Below are positions 1 through 9,183 of a stretch of 64,000 nt of DNA, piece after piece (the stretch's first letter is position 1; each line of letters begins with the position of its first letter). Source of the stretch: Microbacterium esteraromaticum (lineage in GTDB: Bacteria > Actinomycetota > Actinomycetes > Actinomycetales > Microbacteriaceae); NCBI RefSeq assembly GCF_014084045.1, contig NZ_CP043732.1:2232001-2296000 (forward strand), in the 5' to 3' direction. The translations under genes and the position numbers were made by a program. The notes beneath the pieces are model-generated. The model worked only from the letters and a program-made list of their open reading frames with translations, was not told where the DNA came from and ran no database searches.

Positions 1-108
1 GAGGTGAGTCGTCGCGGTAAGGGCGCAGTGGTCGTGACCGTCGACGGCGCCGAGACCGCAGCCGCGACCCTGCAGGCGCACCTCGAGCACCGGAGTGCGA
101 CGCGCTGA
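1..108 (+). CDS. C-terminal end of an unidentified protein (partial)
   Basis: An open frame runs from the first base of the window and stops at the TGA at 106-108, giving 35 residues. The tail contains the stretch GKGAVVVTVDG followed by an Ala-rich helix-like end. The codon use is typical of the genome. The segment is too short to assign a family and I do not recognise it. It ends just before a large nested inverted repeat that could terminate its transcript. Confidence 0.5.
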   Translation, partial: EVSRRGKGAVVVTVDGAETAAATLQAHLEHRSATR

Positions 109-120
109 CGCCTCAGCATC

Positions 121-217
121 GTCGGGGATCTCAGACCACTCGGCATCCGATCGGCGTGTCGTGGGGCCCAGCCGCACGACACGCCGTGTCGCAGCGGAAC
201 GGCCTGAGATCTCCGAC
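121..217. repeat. nested inverted repeat (two stems), possible terminator
   Basis: Two nested inverted repeats occupy the gap before the O-methyltransferase. The outer arms, 121-134 and 204-217, match at 13 of 14 positions. The inner arms, 152-163 and 175-186, are a perfect 12 bp with an 11-base loop. There is no T-tract. It may terminate the upstream gene or be an intergenic palindromic repeat. Confidence 0.55.
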
Positions 218-263
218 ATGCGCGCGCCTTGACCGCGGGCCGCGGCCCCGGTTGGCTGGGCTC

Positions 264-926
264 ATGGCCGAATCCACCCCGCATGCCTGGCGCGCCGCCG
301 ACGAGTACCTCTCCGACCTGCTGGTCGGGCACGACCCGGCACTGGAAGCGGCGCTCGCCGCGCAGCGGAAGGCGGGCATGCCCGACATCGAGGTCGCCCC
401 TGTCGCCGGCAAGCTGCTGAACCTGCTGGTGCGGATGAGCGGCGCGCGGCGCGTGCTCGAGATCGGAACCCTCGGCGGCTACTCGACCATCTGGATGGCG
501 CGCGCGGTGGGCGAGCAGGGGCGCGTCGTGACGATCGAGGCCGAGCAGGACAACGCCGACATCGCACGCGCCAGCATCGATGCGGCCGGCGTGGGGGACC
601 GGGTCGAGATCCGGGTCGGACGCGGCGAGGACGTGCTGCCGACGCTTGTGGGCGGATTCGATCTCGTGTTCATCGACGCCGACAAGGAGTCGAACACCCT
701 CTACCTCGACTGGGCCGCCAGGTTGGGGCACCCCGGCACGGTGATCGTGCTCGACAACGTGGGGCGCGACGGCGAGATCGTGAACGACGCCACCGACGAC
801 ACGAAGGTCATCGGCACGCGCGACGGGCTGCGGATGCTGGGGGAGGACCCCCGCTTCGACGCGACGGCGCTGCAGACGGTGGGCGTCAAGGGCTGGGACG
901 GCGTGGCCCTCGCGCTCGTGGTGTGA
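264..926 (+). CDS. class I SAM-dependent O-methyltransferase (YrrM/COG4122 type)
   Basis: The 220-residue protein is a likely small-molecule O-methyltransferase of the catechol/caffeoyl-CoA O-methyltransferase fold, acting in the cytoplasm. It shows the SAM-binding motif I (VLEIGTLGGYSTIWMA), an acidic residue after the next strand (VTIEAEQDN), and the metal and substrate region VFIDADKESN. The ATG at 264 is chosen because it starts the conserved N-terminal helix and the length fits the family. A longer upstream reading would run through the inverted repeat. The substrate cannot be told from sequence. It sits alone ahead of enolase on the same strand, and the enolase promoter lies between them. 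Confidence 0.85.
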   Translation: MAESTPHAWRAADEYLSDLLVGHDPALEAALAAQRKAGMPDIEVAPVAGKLLNLLVRMSGARRVLEIGTLGGYSTIWMARAVGEQGRVVTIEAEQDNADIARASIDAAGVGDRVEIRVGRGEDVLPTLVGGFDLVFIDADKESNTLYLDWAARLGHPGTVIVLDNVGRDGEIVNDATDDTKVIGTRDGLRMLGEDPRFDATALQTVGVKGWDGVALALVV

Positions 927-957
927 CACGCGCCCGAGGCCGGACGAGTGGCACGGC

Positions 958-2304
<1,347 letters not shown>

Positions 2305-2348
2305 GCCGGAGCGCACGCGCTGAACTGAACGGATGAAGGAGGGGGAGC

Positions 2349-2882
2349 ATGGCCAGACGACCGGTTCCCCCTCCTTCGGCGTCCCGGCCGGCGACGCCGA
2401 AGCGGGAACGCACGGCCGGCCGCACCGCTTCGAGCCGCACCGTGGATGTGCGCGAATGGGCGAGCGGCATCCGCCTCTCGGGCTTCGCCGTGATCATGCT
2501 GTCGCTCGTCGTGCTGGGCACGTGGGTTCTCGTGCCCACGATCGGCACGTACCTCGGGCAGAAGCAGAAGATCGCCGCCCTCGAGCACTCGGTGCAGGTG
2601 ACCGAGGGTCAGATCGCCGAGCTCGAGCGCGAGCGCGAGCGCTGGGACGACCCGGCGTACATCACCACGCAGGCGCGTGAGCGCCTGTACTACGTCAAGC
2701 CGGGCGAGGTCGTCTACCTCGTCGACGACGACCTCGATCCCGCCGACCTGCCGCCCGAGCAGCAGGAGGTCAGTGACGAGCTCGAGGAGCGTGCGGCCGA
2801 CTGGATGCCGCAGCTGCTGCGCGGCCTCACCTCGGCGGGCCTGGCGAAGACCGCCGTCGAGGTGCCGGGCGGCCAGGGCTGA
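2349..2882 (+). CDS. ftsB: septum formation initiator FtsB/DivIC
   Basis: This is a bitopic divisome protein that links early and late cell-division proteins as part of the FtsQLB complex. It has 177 residues. A basic Pro/Arg-rich cytoplasmic tail (about 1-40) precedes one membrane segment (about 44-65) and a coiled coil (about 68-105, rich in Glu/Arg/Lys). The conserved region YYVKPGEVVYLV follows. The long N- and C-terminal extensions are usual for actinobacteria. It lies between eno and a DUF501 gene, a conserved order. A GGAGGGGG-like purine stretch precedes the ATG. Confidence 0.9.
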   Translation: MARRPVPPPSASRPATPKRERTAGRTASSRTVDVREWASGIRLSGFAVIMLSLVVLGTWVLVPTIGTYLGQKQKIAALEHSVQVTEGQIAELERERERWDDPAYITTQARERLYYVKPGEVVYLVDDDLDPADLPPEQQEVSDELEERAADWMPQLLRGLTSAGLAKTAVEVPGGQG

Positions 2883-2905
2883 GGCTGCATACAGCGACCC
2901 TCCCG

Positions 2906-2911
2906 TACCCT
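2906..2911 (+). promoter_or_regulatory. -10 box TACCCT, leaderless start of the DUF501 gene
   Basis: TACCCT ends 6 bases before GTG 2918, the spacing expected if transcription begins at the start codon. No Shine-Dalgarno sequence is needed. Confidence 0.45.
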
Positions 2912-2917
2912 GGTGAG

Positions 2918-3451
2918 GTGACGACACCTCCCTTCCCGACGCCGACCGCTGCCGAGATCGACGTGGTCTCGCGTCAGCTGGGCCGCGCCGCCCGCGGCGT
3001 GATCGGCATCGCCGCGCGCTGCGTCTGCGGCAACCCGACAGTGGTCGCCACGGCCCCACGTCTCGACGACGGAACGCCCTTTCCGACGTTCTACTATCTG
3101 ACGCATCCCGCTGCCACTGCCGCGATGTCGACCCTCGAGGCGACGCAGGTCATGCCAGAGCTCGCGGGGATGCTCGACGCCGACGACGAGATCGCCGCAG
3201 CCTACCTCCGGGCGCACGAGGCGTACCTCGCCGACCGTGCCCAGTATGGCGACGTCCCCGAGATCGACGGCATCTCCGCAGGGGGGATGCCTGCACGCGT
3301 GAAGTGCCTTCATGCGCTCGCCGGCCATGCGCTCGCCGCAGGGCCGGGAGTGAATCCGCTGGGCGACGCCGCGCTTCAGCGCTCGAGCTGGTCGCCCGAG
3401 CGCTGCGCCTGCGTCGACCCCGGCGCCGCACGGGGAGACGACACGGAATGA
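2918..3451 (+). CDS. DUF501 domain-containing protein
   Basis: The 177-residue cytoplasmic protein of unknown function belongs to the DUF501 family, conserved in actinobacteria next to eno and ftsB. It shows the family hallmarks: a CVCG pair (Cys35 and Cys37), the segment FPTFYYLTHP, the region PARVKCLHALAGHALA, and a late Cys pair in RCACVDP. The four cysteines could bind a metal, which is inference. The GTG start fits a -10 box 6 bases upstream. Its stop overlaps the start of the subtilisin gene by ATGA, so the two are probably translationally coupled. Confidence 0.85.
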   Translation: MTTPPFPTPTAAEIDVVSRQLGRAARGVIGIAARCVCGNPTVVATAPRLDDGTPFPTFYYLTHPAATAAMSTLEATQVMPELAGMLDADDEIAAAYLRAHEAYLADRAQYGDVPEIDGISAGGMPARVKCLHALAGHALAAGPGVNPLGDAALQRSSWSPERCACVDPGAARGDDTE

Positions 3452-4811
3452 CCGCTGAGCGGATGCTGCGAGGCATCGCCGTGGCTGCGGCGATGGCGGC
3501 ATCCGTGATCCTGGCCGCCACGCCGGCAGTCGCCGCCGACACGCGCGCGGCGTCGGTGCAGCAGACGACGACCGAGACTCCGCCGCAGACCCCGCCGCCC
3601 ATCCCCGACGATCCGAACGACCCCGAGAGAGCGCTCGAGTACTGGCTCGACGGCGCGAAGATCCGGCAGGCGTGGAACGTCACGCGGGGCAAGGGGGTGA
3701 GGATCGCCATCATCGACACGGGCATCGGCAAGCCCCCGTCGTCTTCGACGGCGCTGTCGCCGATGGCACCGACGTCTCTGGCGTCGGGAGCCCGGACGGG
3801 CGCACGCCCGTCGGCGTGCGCGACCCCAACCACGGGTCATGGGTCGCGTCGCTCGCCGCGGGACGGGGGAATCCCGACGGGACGGGGATGATCGGCGTCG
3901 CCCCCGAGGCGCAGCTGCTGTCGGTCTCGCTCGGCTTCCCCGGCTCGGCCTCGACCGTGCCGTTCACCGAGCAGGTCGTCGACGCCATGAAGTGGGCCGT
4001 CGACAACGGCGCCGACGTCATCAACCTGTCGTTCACCACGAACACCCTCGACTGGGATGAGAGCTGGGACGAGGCGTTCCTGTATGCGTTCGAGCACGAT
4101 GTCGTCGTGATCGTCGCGGCGGGCAACCGGGGCAGCGGCACATCGATGATCGGAGCGCCCGCGACCATACCAGGCGTCCTCACCGTCGGCGGCGTCGATC
4201 AGACCGGAGTCGCCAGCACCGGCGCGTCGACCCAGGGCATCACGATCGGCATCTCGGCCCCCAGCGAGTCGCTGCTTGGCATCTCGGCAGACGGCACGCT
4301 GCGCTCCTGGGACGGCACGAGCGGCGCCGCTCCGATCGTCGCAGGAGCCGCCGCCCTGGTGCGCGCGGCGCACCCCGACCTCGATGCCGCGAACGTCATC
4401 AACCGTCTCATCCGGACGGCCGTTCCTGTGCCGGACATGACCCGTACTCCCGATCCGCTCTACGGGTACGGGCTGCTCGATGCCGAGGCCGCTGTCACGG
4501 CGTCCCTCCCCGTGGTCGCAGGCAACCCGATGGGCGACCTGGAGGAGTGGATCCGGGTGTACCGGCGCGCCGATGCCCCCGAGCAGCCCAAGCCGGAGCC
4601 CAGCTCGACGCCGGTGGCGGTGCCGCCGCTGCCCGCGGTGGAGCAGCCCGCTGAACCGGGATCGCCCCTGCTGCCCACCCCGGAGTCGCTGAGGTACGGT
4701 ACCCTGCCGCTGCTGGCCCTCACTGTGCCTGGTATCCTGATAGCGCTTGGCGTCACCGCAGCTGCCCGGCGCATCCGATTGGAGCGCGGTCGACGCACTC
4801 CCACACCCTGA
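3448..4811 (+). pseudogene. S8 family (subtilisin-like) membrane-anchored serine protease, interrupted by a single-base frameshift
   Basis: The gene encodes a secreted, membrane-anchored subtilase resembling mycosins. A signal peptide (about 1-29, ending in AVAA) starts at ATG 3448, which overlaps the DUF501 stop. After about 95 codons the frame breaks at the C-run 3733-3737. Adding one C restores a 454-residue protein with the full triad: Asp90 (AIIDTG), His129 (DPNHGS), Ser292 (WDGTSGAAP), plus the oxyanion Asn in AAGN. A Pro-rich linker and one C-terminal membrane segment followed by basic residues complete it. All catalytic residues are intact on both sides, so a sequencing error in the homopolymer is as likely as a true null allele. 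No type VII secretion genes are adjacent. Confidence 0.85.
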
Positions 4812-4831
4812 CGACGAGGAGTTGTCCCCCT

Positions 4832-6388
4832 GTGCCTCAGAACAGCACTGCACCCCGCATTCTGATTGTCGGTGGAGGCTACGCAGGTTTCTACACCGCA
4901 TGGAAGCTCGAGAAGCACCTTCGCAAGGGTGAAGCCGAAGTGACGATGGTGGACCCGCTGCCGTACATGACGTACCAGCCGTTCCTGCCCGAGGTCGCAG
5001 CCGGATCGATCGAGCCGCGCCACGCGATCGTCACGCACCGCCGTCACCTCAAGACCACGAACGTGATCACCGCGAAGGTGACCGGCATCGACCACGCCAA
5101 CAAGGTCGCGACGATCACTCCTCCGGTCGGCGAGCCGTACGAGTTCGAGTACGACCAGATCGTCGTCACCGCGGGTGCCGTGTCTCGCACGTTCCCGATC
5201 CCCGGCATCGCAGACAACGCCATCGGGATGAAGACCATCGAAGAGGCCGTCGCCGTGCGCGATCGTCTGCTCTCGAACTTCGACAAGGCCGCGTCGATCC
5301 CCGCGGGCCCCGAGCGCGACCGACTGCTGACCGTCGTGGTCGTGGGCGGCGGCTTCGCCGGCATCGAGGCGTTCGCCGAGCTGCGCTCCTTCGCCTCGTC
5401 GCTGATCTCGAAGTACCCGCAGCTGTCGTTCGACGACACGCACTTCCACCTCATCGAGGCGATGGGACGGATCATGCCCGAGGTCTCCCTCGAGACCAGC
5501 AAGTGGGTCATGAAGGACCTCGGCAAGCGCGGTGCGGCCATCCACCTCGATACCCAGGTCACCAGCGCCGTCGACGGCAACGTCGAGCTGTCGACCGGCG
5601 AGGTCATCCCCACCGACCTCATCGTCTGGACCGCCGGCGTGATGGCGAACCCGACCGTGGTCCGCGGCGGCGACCTGCCGACCGAGCCACGCGGCCGCAT
5701 CACCGCGCAGGCCGACCTGCGCGTGGTCGACGCAGAGGGCCACCCGGTCGAGGGTGCGTGGGCGGCCGGTGACGTGGCGGCCGTTCCCGACAAGACCGGC
5801 GGACTGCCCGACGGAACCTGCGTGCCGAACGCACAGCACGCCGTTCGTCAGGCGAAGCTTCTCGCGAAGAACCTCGTCGCCGTTCTGCGCGGTGAGGGCA
5901 CCAAGGACTACTTCCACAAGAACCTGGGCGCTGTGGCCGGTCTCGGACTCTACAACGGTGTCTTCCAGTCGGGCGGTATCGCCCTCAAGGGCTTCGTCGC
6001 CTGGGTCGCGCACCGCGGCTACCACGGCCTCGCGATGCCCACCTGGGAGCGCAAGTGGCGCGTGCTGTGGGGCTGGTGGCACAACCTGTGGCTCGGTCGC
6101 GACTTCGCCAACCTCGCCGCCGTGCAGCGCCCGCGTGCGGCGTTCGAGGAGTTCGCGGCGCGTCCGCGCCCCGCGGTGACCGAGGCGGCTGCGCCTGCCG
6201 CCCAGAAGGACGCGGCGAAGTCGGATGCGGGCAAGCCCGCCAAGTCGGATGCCGTGAAGCCGGCAGCGAAGTCCGACGCGGCGAAGCCCGCGGCGAAGAA
6301 GGCTCCGGCTGCCAAGAAGCCGGTGGCGAAGAAGGCTCCCGCGAAGAAGGCCGCCGCGACGGCCGAGAGCGTCGACGTCAGCGCCTGA
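4832..6388 (+). CDS. ndh: type II NADH dehydrogenase (NDH-2)
   Basis: The single-subunit respiratory NADH:quinone oxidoreductase has 518 residues and is peripheral to the inner face of the membrane. It shows the FAD-binding GGGYAGF (14-20), the NAD-binding GGGFAGIE (172-179), the second FAD contact WAAGDVAAVPD, and the quinone-side region CVPNAQHAVRQ. The last 85 residues are an unusual Lys/Ala/Pro-rich tail with repeated KSDAAKPA- and KKAPA-like units, resembling histone-H1-type tails. The GTG start follows GACGAGGAG. A strong hairpin terminates it. Expected to feed electrons from NADH to menaquinone. Confidence 0.93.
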   Translation: MPQNSTAPRILIVGGGYAGFYTAWKLEKHLRKGEAEVTMVDPLPYMTYQPFLPEVAAGSIEPRHAIVTHRRHLKTTNVITAKVTGIDHANKVATITPPVGEPYEFEYDQIVVTAGAVSRTFPIPGIADNAIGMKTIEEAVAVRDRLLSNFDKAASIPAGPERDRLLTVVVVGGGFAGIEAFAELRSFASSLISKYPQLSFDDTHFHLIEAMGRIMPEVSLETSKWVMKDLGKRGAAIHLDTQVTSAVDGNVELSTGEVIPTDLIVWTAGVMANPTVVRGGDLPTEPRGRITAQADLRVVDAEGHPVEGAWAAGDVAAVPDKTGGLPDGTCVPNAQHAVRQAKLLAKNLVAVLRGEGTKDYFHKNLGAVAGLGLYNGVFQSGGIALKGFVAWVAHRGYHGLAMPTWERKWRVLWGWWHNLWLGRDFANLAAVQRPRAAFEEFAARPRPAVTEAAAPAAQKDAAKSDAGKPAKSDAVKPAAKSDAAKPAAKKAPAAKKPVAKKAPAKKAAATAESVDVSA

Positions 6389-6400
6389 TCAGAAGCGATG

Positions 6401-6439
6401 AGAGGGGCTGTCCGAGCGCACGACTCGGACAGCCCCTCT
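6401..6439. terminator. bidirectional rho-independent terminator between ndh and the AKR gene
   Basis: A perfect 16-bp stem (6401-6416 and 6424-6439) with a 7-base loop lies between the convergent genes. It ends in CTCTT on the plus strand and starts with AGAG, so it can serve both directions. Confidence 0.85.
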
Positions 6440-6451
6440 TCGTACCCGGTC

Positions 6452-7276
6452 TCAGCCGTTGAACTCGTCGGGGTGAGGGCCCGTGCGGCCGTCGCGGTCG
6501 AGCGCGTCGACGGCGGCGAGCTCGTCGTTCGAGAGTTCGAAACCGAAGACGTCGATGTTCTCGGCGATCCGCGACGCCGTCACCGACTTGGGGATCACGA
6601 TGCGTCCCTGCTGAAGGTGCCAGCGCAGCACGATCTGCGCGGGGGAGACGCCATAGCTGTGCGCGATGGCGAGCACCGCCGGATCGCGTAGCACGGCGCC
6701 CTGGGCGAGGGGGCTCCATGCCTCGGTCGCGATGCCGTGCGCCGCGTTCGCGGCAGCCACGGCGCGGTTCTGCAGCGCGGGGTGCAGCTCGACCTGGTTC
6801 ACCGCCGGGAGGACGTCGGATGCGGCGATCAGTCGCTCGAGGTGCGCCGGCTCGAAGTTGGACACGCCGATGGCCCGCACACGACCCTCGGAGACCAGGC
6901 GCTCCAGCGCGCGCCAGGTGTCGAGGTACAGATCCTGAGCCGGCGCGGGCCAGTGTATGAGGTACATGTCCAGCTGCTCCAGCCGGAGCTTCGACAGGGA
7001 CTCGTCGAACGCCCTGAGCGTGCTGTCGTACCCCTGATCGGAGTTCCATACCTTCGAGGTGATGAACAGCTCGTCGCGGCCGATGCCCGAGTCGGGGAGC
7101 GCACGACCGACGCCGGCCTCGTTGCCGTAGACCGCCGCGGTGTCGATGCTGCGGTAGCCCGCGCGCAGGGCCTCGGCGACGGCGGCCGTGGTCTCGTCGT
7201 CGGGCACTTGGAAGACGCCGAAGCCGAGCTGCGGCATGGTGACTCCGTTGTTCAGCGAGATGGAGGGGATGCTCAT
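6452..7276 (-). CDS. aldo/keto reductase (2,5-diketogluconate reductase-like, AKR5 type)
   Basis: The 274-residue NADPH-dependent oxidoreductase has the (beta/alpha)8 aldo-keto reductase fold. The catalytic tetrad is visible: Asp45 and Tyr50 (DTAAVYGNE), Lys75 (SKVW) and His108 (LIHW). The cofactor loop IPKSVTASRI is typical for NADPH use. The physiological carbonyl substrate is unknown. An AAAGGA ribosome site precedes the ATG. It lies 24 bases downstream of the MFS gene on the same strand, so the two probably form one operon under the divergent MarR regulator. Confidence 0.9.
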   Translation of the reverse strand: MSIPSISLNNGVTMPQLGFGVFQVPDDETTAAVAEALRAGYRSIDTAAVYGNEAGVGRALPDSGIGRDELFITSKVWNSDQGYDSTLRAFDESLSKLRLEQLDMYLIHWPAPAQDLYLDTWRALERLVSEGRVRAIGVSNFEPAHLERLIAASDVLPAVNQVELHPALQNRAVAAANAAHGIATEAWSPLAQGAVLRDPAVLAIAHSYGVSPAQIVLRWHLQQGRIVIPKSVTASRIAENIDVFGFELSNDELAAVDALDRDGRTGPHPDEFNG

Positions 7277-7300
7277 GCGGGTTCCTTTCGAGCGGTGGTC

Positions 7301-8485
7301 TCAGTGAGCCGAGACGAGCTCGGTCGAGGGGGCATCCGTGCGAGGCCGCGCGGTGAGCATGGCCACCGTCATCACGACCAGCGCGGCGGCGGTGATCGCC
7401 GCACCGATCCAGATGGGCGCGGTGTAGCCGAGGCCGGCGCTTATGCCGATGCCTCCTGCCCACGCGCCCAGCGCGTTGCCGACGTTGAAGGCGCCGATGT
7501 TGGCTCCGGATGCCAGGGTGGGGGCGTGGTCGGCGTACCGCATGATCCGGCTCTGCAGCCCGGGCACGGTTCCGAAGCCGAACCCGCCCATGAGGAACAG
7601 CGATGCGATCGTGGCGGCCTGGGATCCGGCGGTGAGTGCGAAGAACACCAGCACGGCGAGGAGCGCGCCGATGAACGAGAGCAGCGTGCGGTCGATCGAG
7701 CGGTCGGCGAGTCGTCCGCCCAGCCCGTTGCCGACGACGAGGCCGACGCCGAACAGCACGAGCAGCCACGGCACGGCTGACGAGGCGAACCCACTGACCT
7801 GGGTGAGCGTGTAGGCGATGTAGGTGAACGCGCCGAACATCCCGCCGTAGCCGAGCACCGTGACCAGCAGGGAGAGCCAGACCTGTCCCGAGCGGAATGC
7901 GCTCAGCTCGGCGCGAAGGCTGACCGTCCGCTGCGTCCCGCGGGTGGTGGGCACGAGCAGCGCGATGCCGGCGAAGGCGAGCACGCCGATCAGCGAGATG
8001 GCCCAGAACGTCGAGCGCCAGCCCAGCTGCTGCCCGAGGAACGTGCCGAACGGCACCCCGAGCACGTTGGCCGCGGTGAGACCCGTGAACATGATCGCCA
8101 CGGCGCGGGCCTTCCTCTCCGGCCGGACGAGGTCTGCCGCGACCACGGACCCCACGCCGAAGAATGCGCCATGGTCGAGTGCGGCGATGATCCGGCCGAT
8201 CATGGCCGTGGAGTAGTCGCCGGCGATCGCGGTGAGGACGTTGCCCGCGATGAACAGCACGACGAGCCCCATCAGCAGAGCCTTCCGAGGCAGGCGCAGG
8301 GTGGCGGCGGTGACGAGGAGCGCGCCGACGACCACCGCGAGGGCGTAGCCGGAGATCAGCCATCCGGCTGTGGCCTCGGTGACCCCGAAGTCGGCTGCCA
8401 CCTCGGGAAGCAGGCCCATGATGACGAACTCGGTGAGGCCGATGCCGAATGCTCCGATGGCGAGCGCGATGAGCCCGAGTGGCAT
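7301..8485 (-). CDS. MFS transporter, DHA1 (AraJ/chloramphenicol-efflux-like) family
   Basis: A 394-residue, 12-segment drug:proton antiporter-type membrane protein. The N-terminus LTEFVIMGLLPEVAADF, the segment GRIIAALDHGAFFG and the central motif GVPFGTFLGQQLGWR are typical of the AraJ/Cml-like DHA1 branch. The substrate is probably a small toxic compound, by analogy with the family. It is the first gene of a two-gene unit with the AKR gene, divergent from marR. Palindromic sites lie between the two starts, which suggests that the MarR protein controls export. Confidence 0.88.
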   Translation of the reverse strand: MPLGLIALAIGAFGIGLTEFVIMGLLPEVAADFGVTEATAGWLISGYALAVVVGALLVTAATLRLPRKALLMGLVVLFIAGNVLTAIAGDYSTAMIGRIIAALDHGAFFGVGSVVAADLVRPERKARAVAIMFTGLTAANVLGVPFGTFLGQQLGWRSTFWAISLIGVLAFAGIALLVPTTRGTQRTVSLRAELSAFRSGQVWLSLLVTVLGYGGMFGAFTYIAYTLTQVSGFASSAVPWLLVLFGVGLVVGNGLGGRLADRSIDRTLLSFIGALLAVLVFFALTAGSQAATIASLFLMGGFGFGTVPGLQSRIMRYADHAPTLASGANIGAFNVGNALGAWAGGIGISAGLGYTAPIWIGAAITAAALVVMTVAMLTARPRTDAPSTELVSAH

Positions 8486-8512
8486 GAGGGTTCTCCTGTT
8501 ACACTGAATTGA

Positions 8513-8561
8513 TTGCAGACGCGGGATTTTGCGTTTGCACTAGACATAATTGCACACGCAA
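8513..8561. promoter_or_regulatory. candidate MarR operators in the divergent MFS/marR promoter region
   Basis: An inverted repeat TTGCGTTTGCA (8529-8539) and TGCACACGCAA (8551-8561) matches at 10 of 11 positions across an 11-base spacer. The half-site TTGCANACGC occurs twice in direct orientation, at 8513-8522 and 8550-8559. The AT-richer spacer probably holds promoter elements. Confidence 0.6.
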
Positions 8562-8598
8562 CTAAACGGCGCAAGCAACTACTTTGAGGGAGTCGCTC

Positions 8599-9048
8599 AT
8601 GGGCATCGCAGACGACGCCGTCGAGATCCGCGCGCAGGGCTGGCGAACCCTCGCCGCCCTTCACGGCATGATCGAGGTCGAGCTGGAACGCGCGCTCACC
8701 GCCGAGGCGGGGCTGTCGGTCGTGGAGTACACGGTTCTCGACGCGCTGAACCGCCAGGACGGCTGGCACATGCGCATGCAGCAGCTGGCGCGCGCGGCGG
8801 CGCTGAGCCCGAGCGCCACCACGCGGCTTGTGAACCGGCTCGAAGATCGCGCGCTGCTCACGCGCATCCTCTGCGCCGATGATCGCCGCGGCATCTACAC
8901 CGAGCTCACCGCCGCCGGCCATGAGCTGCACGATCGCGCCAAGCCGGTGCACGATGCGACCCTCGAGCGCGTGCTCGCCGAGGCGGCCGACCAGCCCGAA
9001 CTCGCGCCCATGGTGGAGGCCCTGCACCGCGAGCCCGCCGTCCGCTGA
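8599..9048 (+). CDS. MarR family transcriptional regulator
   Basis: The 149-residue winged-helix protein is expected to repress the divergent MFS-AKR unit and itself. Its core reads LSVVEYTVLDALNR, then the recognition helix region MQQLARAAALSPSATTRLVNRLE and the wing DDRRGIYTELTAAG. The ATG at 8599 is preceded by GAGGGAG at the right distance. A TTG 15 bases upstream would place the ribosome site inside the gene. The ligand is unknown. Confidence 0.88.
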   Translation: MGIADDAVEIRAQGWRTLAALHGMIEVELERALTAEAGLSVVEYTVLDALNRQDGWHMRMQQLARAAALSPSATTRLVNRLEDRALLTRILCADDRRGIYTELTAAGHELHDRAKPVHDATLERVLAEAADQPELAPMVEALHREPAVR

Positions 9049-9057
9049 GGGAGTCCG

Positions 9058-9130
9058 TGCCCCCAGTCGGATTCGAACCGACACTGAAGCGTGTTTAAGA
9101 CGCCTGCCTCTGCCGTTGGGCTATGGGGGC
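9058..9130 (-). tRNA. tRNA-Leu, anticodon UAA (short variable arm)
   Basis: The minus strand folds into a 73-base cloverleaf. The acceptor stem is GCCCCCA/TGGGGGC, and the T-arm is GTCGG-TTCGAAT-CCGAC. The anticodon loop CTTAAAC has UAA at 9095-9097, which reads the TTA codon, extremely rare in this DNA. The discriminator base is A and no CCA is encoded. Only five bases separate the anticodon and T stems, so the long variable arm normal for tRNA-Leu is absent. The Leu identity rests on the anticodon. Confidence 0.85.
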
Positions 9131-9183
9131 CCGCCGATTCAGCCTATCGACGCCCCGCAGGGGCCGCGTCGTATGGTGGGGGA

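Noticed and set aside
3720..3745. Programmed -1 ribosomal frameshifting in the subtilisin gene
   Set aside because: No X-XXY-YYZ slippery heptamer in the right register, no clear downstream pseudoknot, and the upstream product alone would be a useless fragment. An indel in the C-run explains it more simply.
9091..9183. N-terminal extension of the PLP enzyme through the tRNA gene
   Set aside because: The in-frame extension overlaps the tRNA and lacks family similarity. GTG 9184 has a purine-rich ribosome site.
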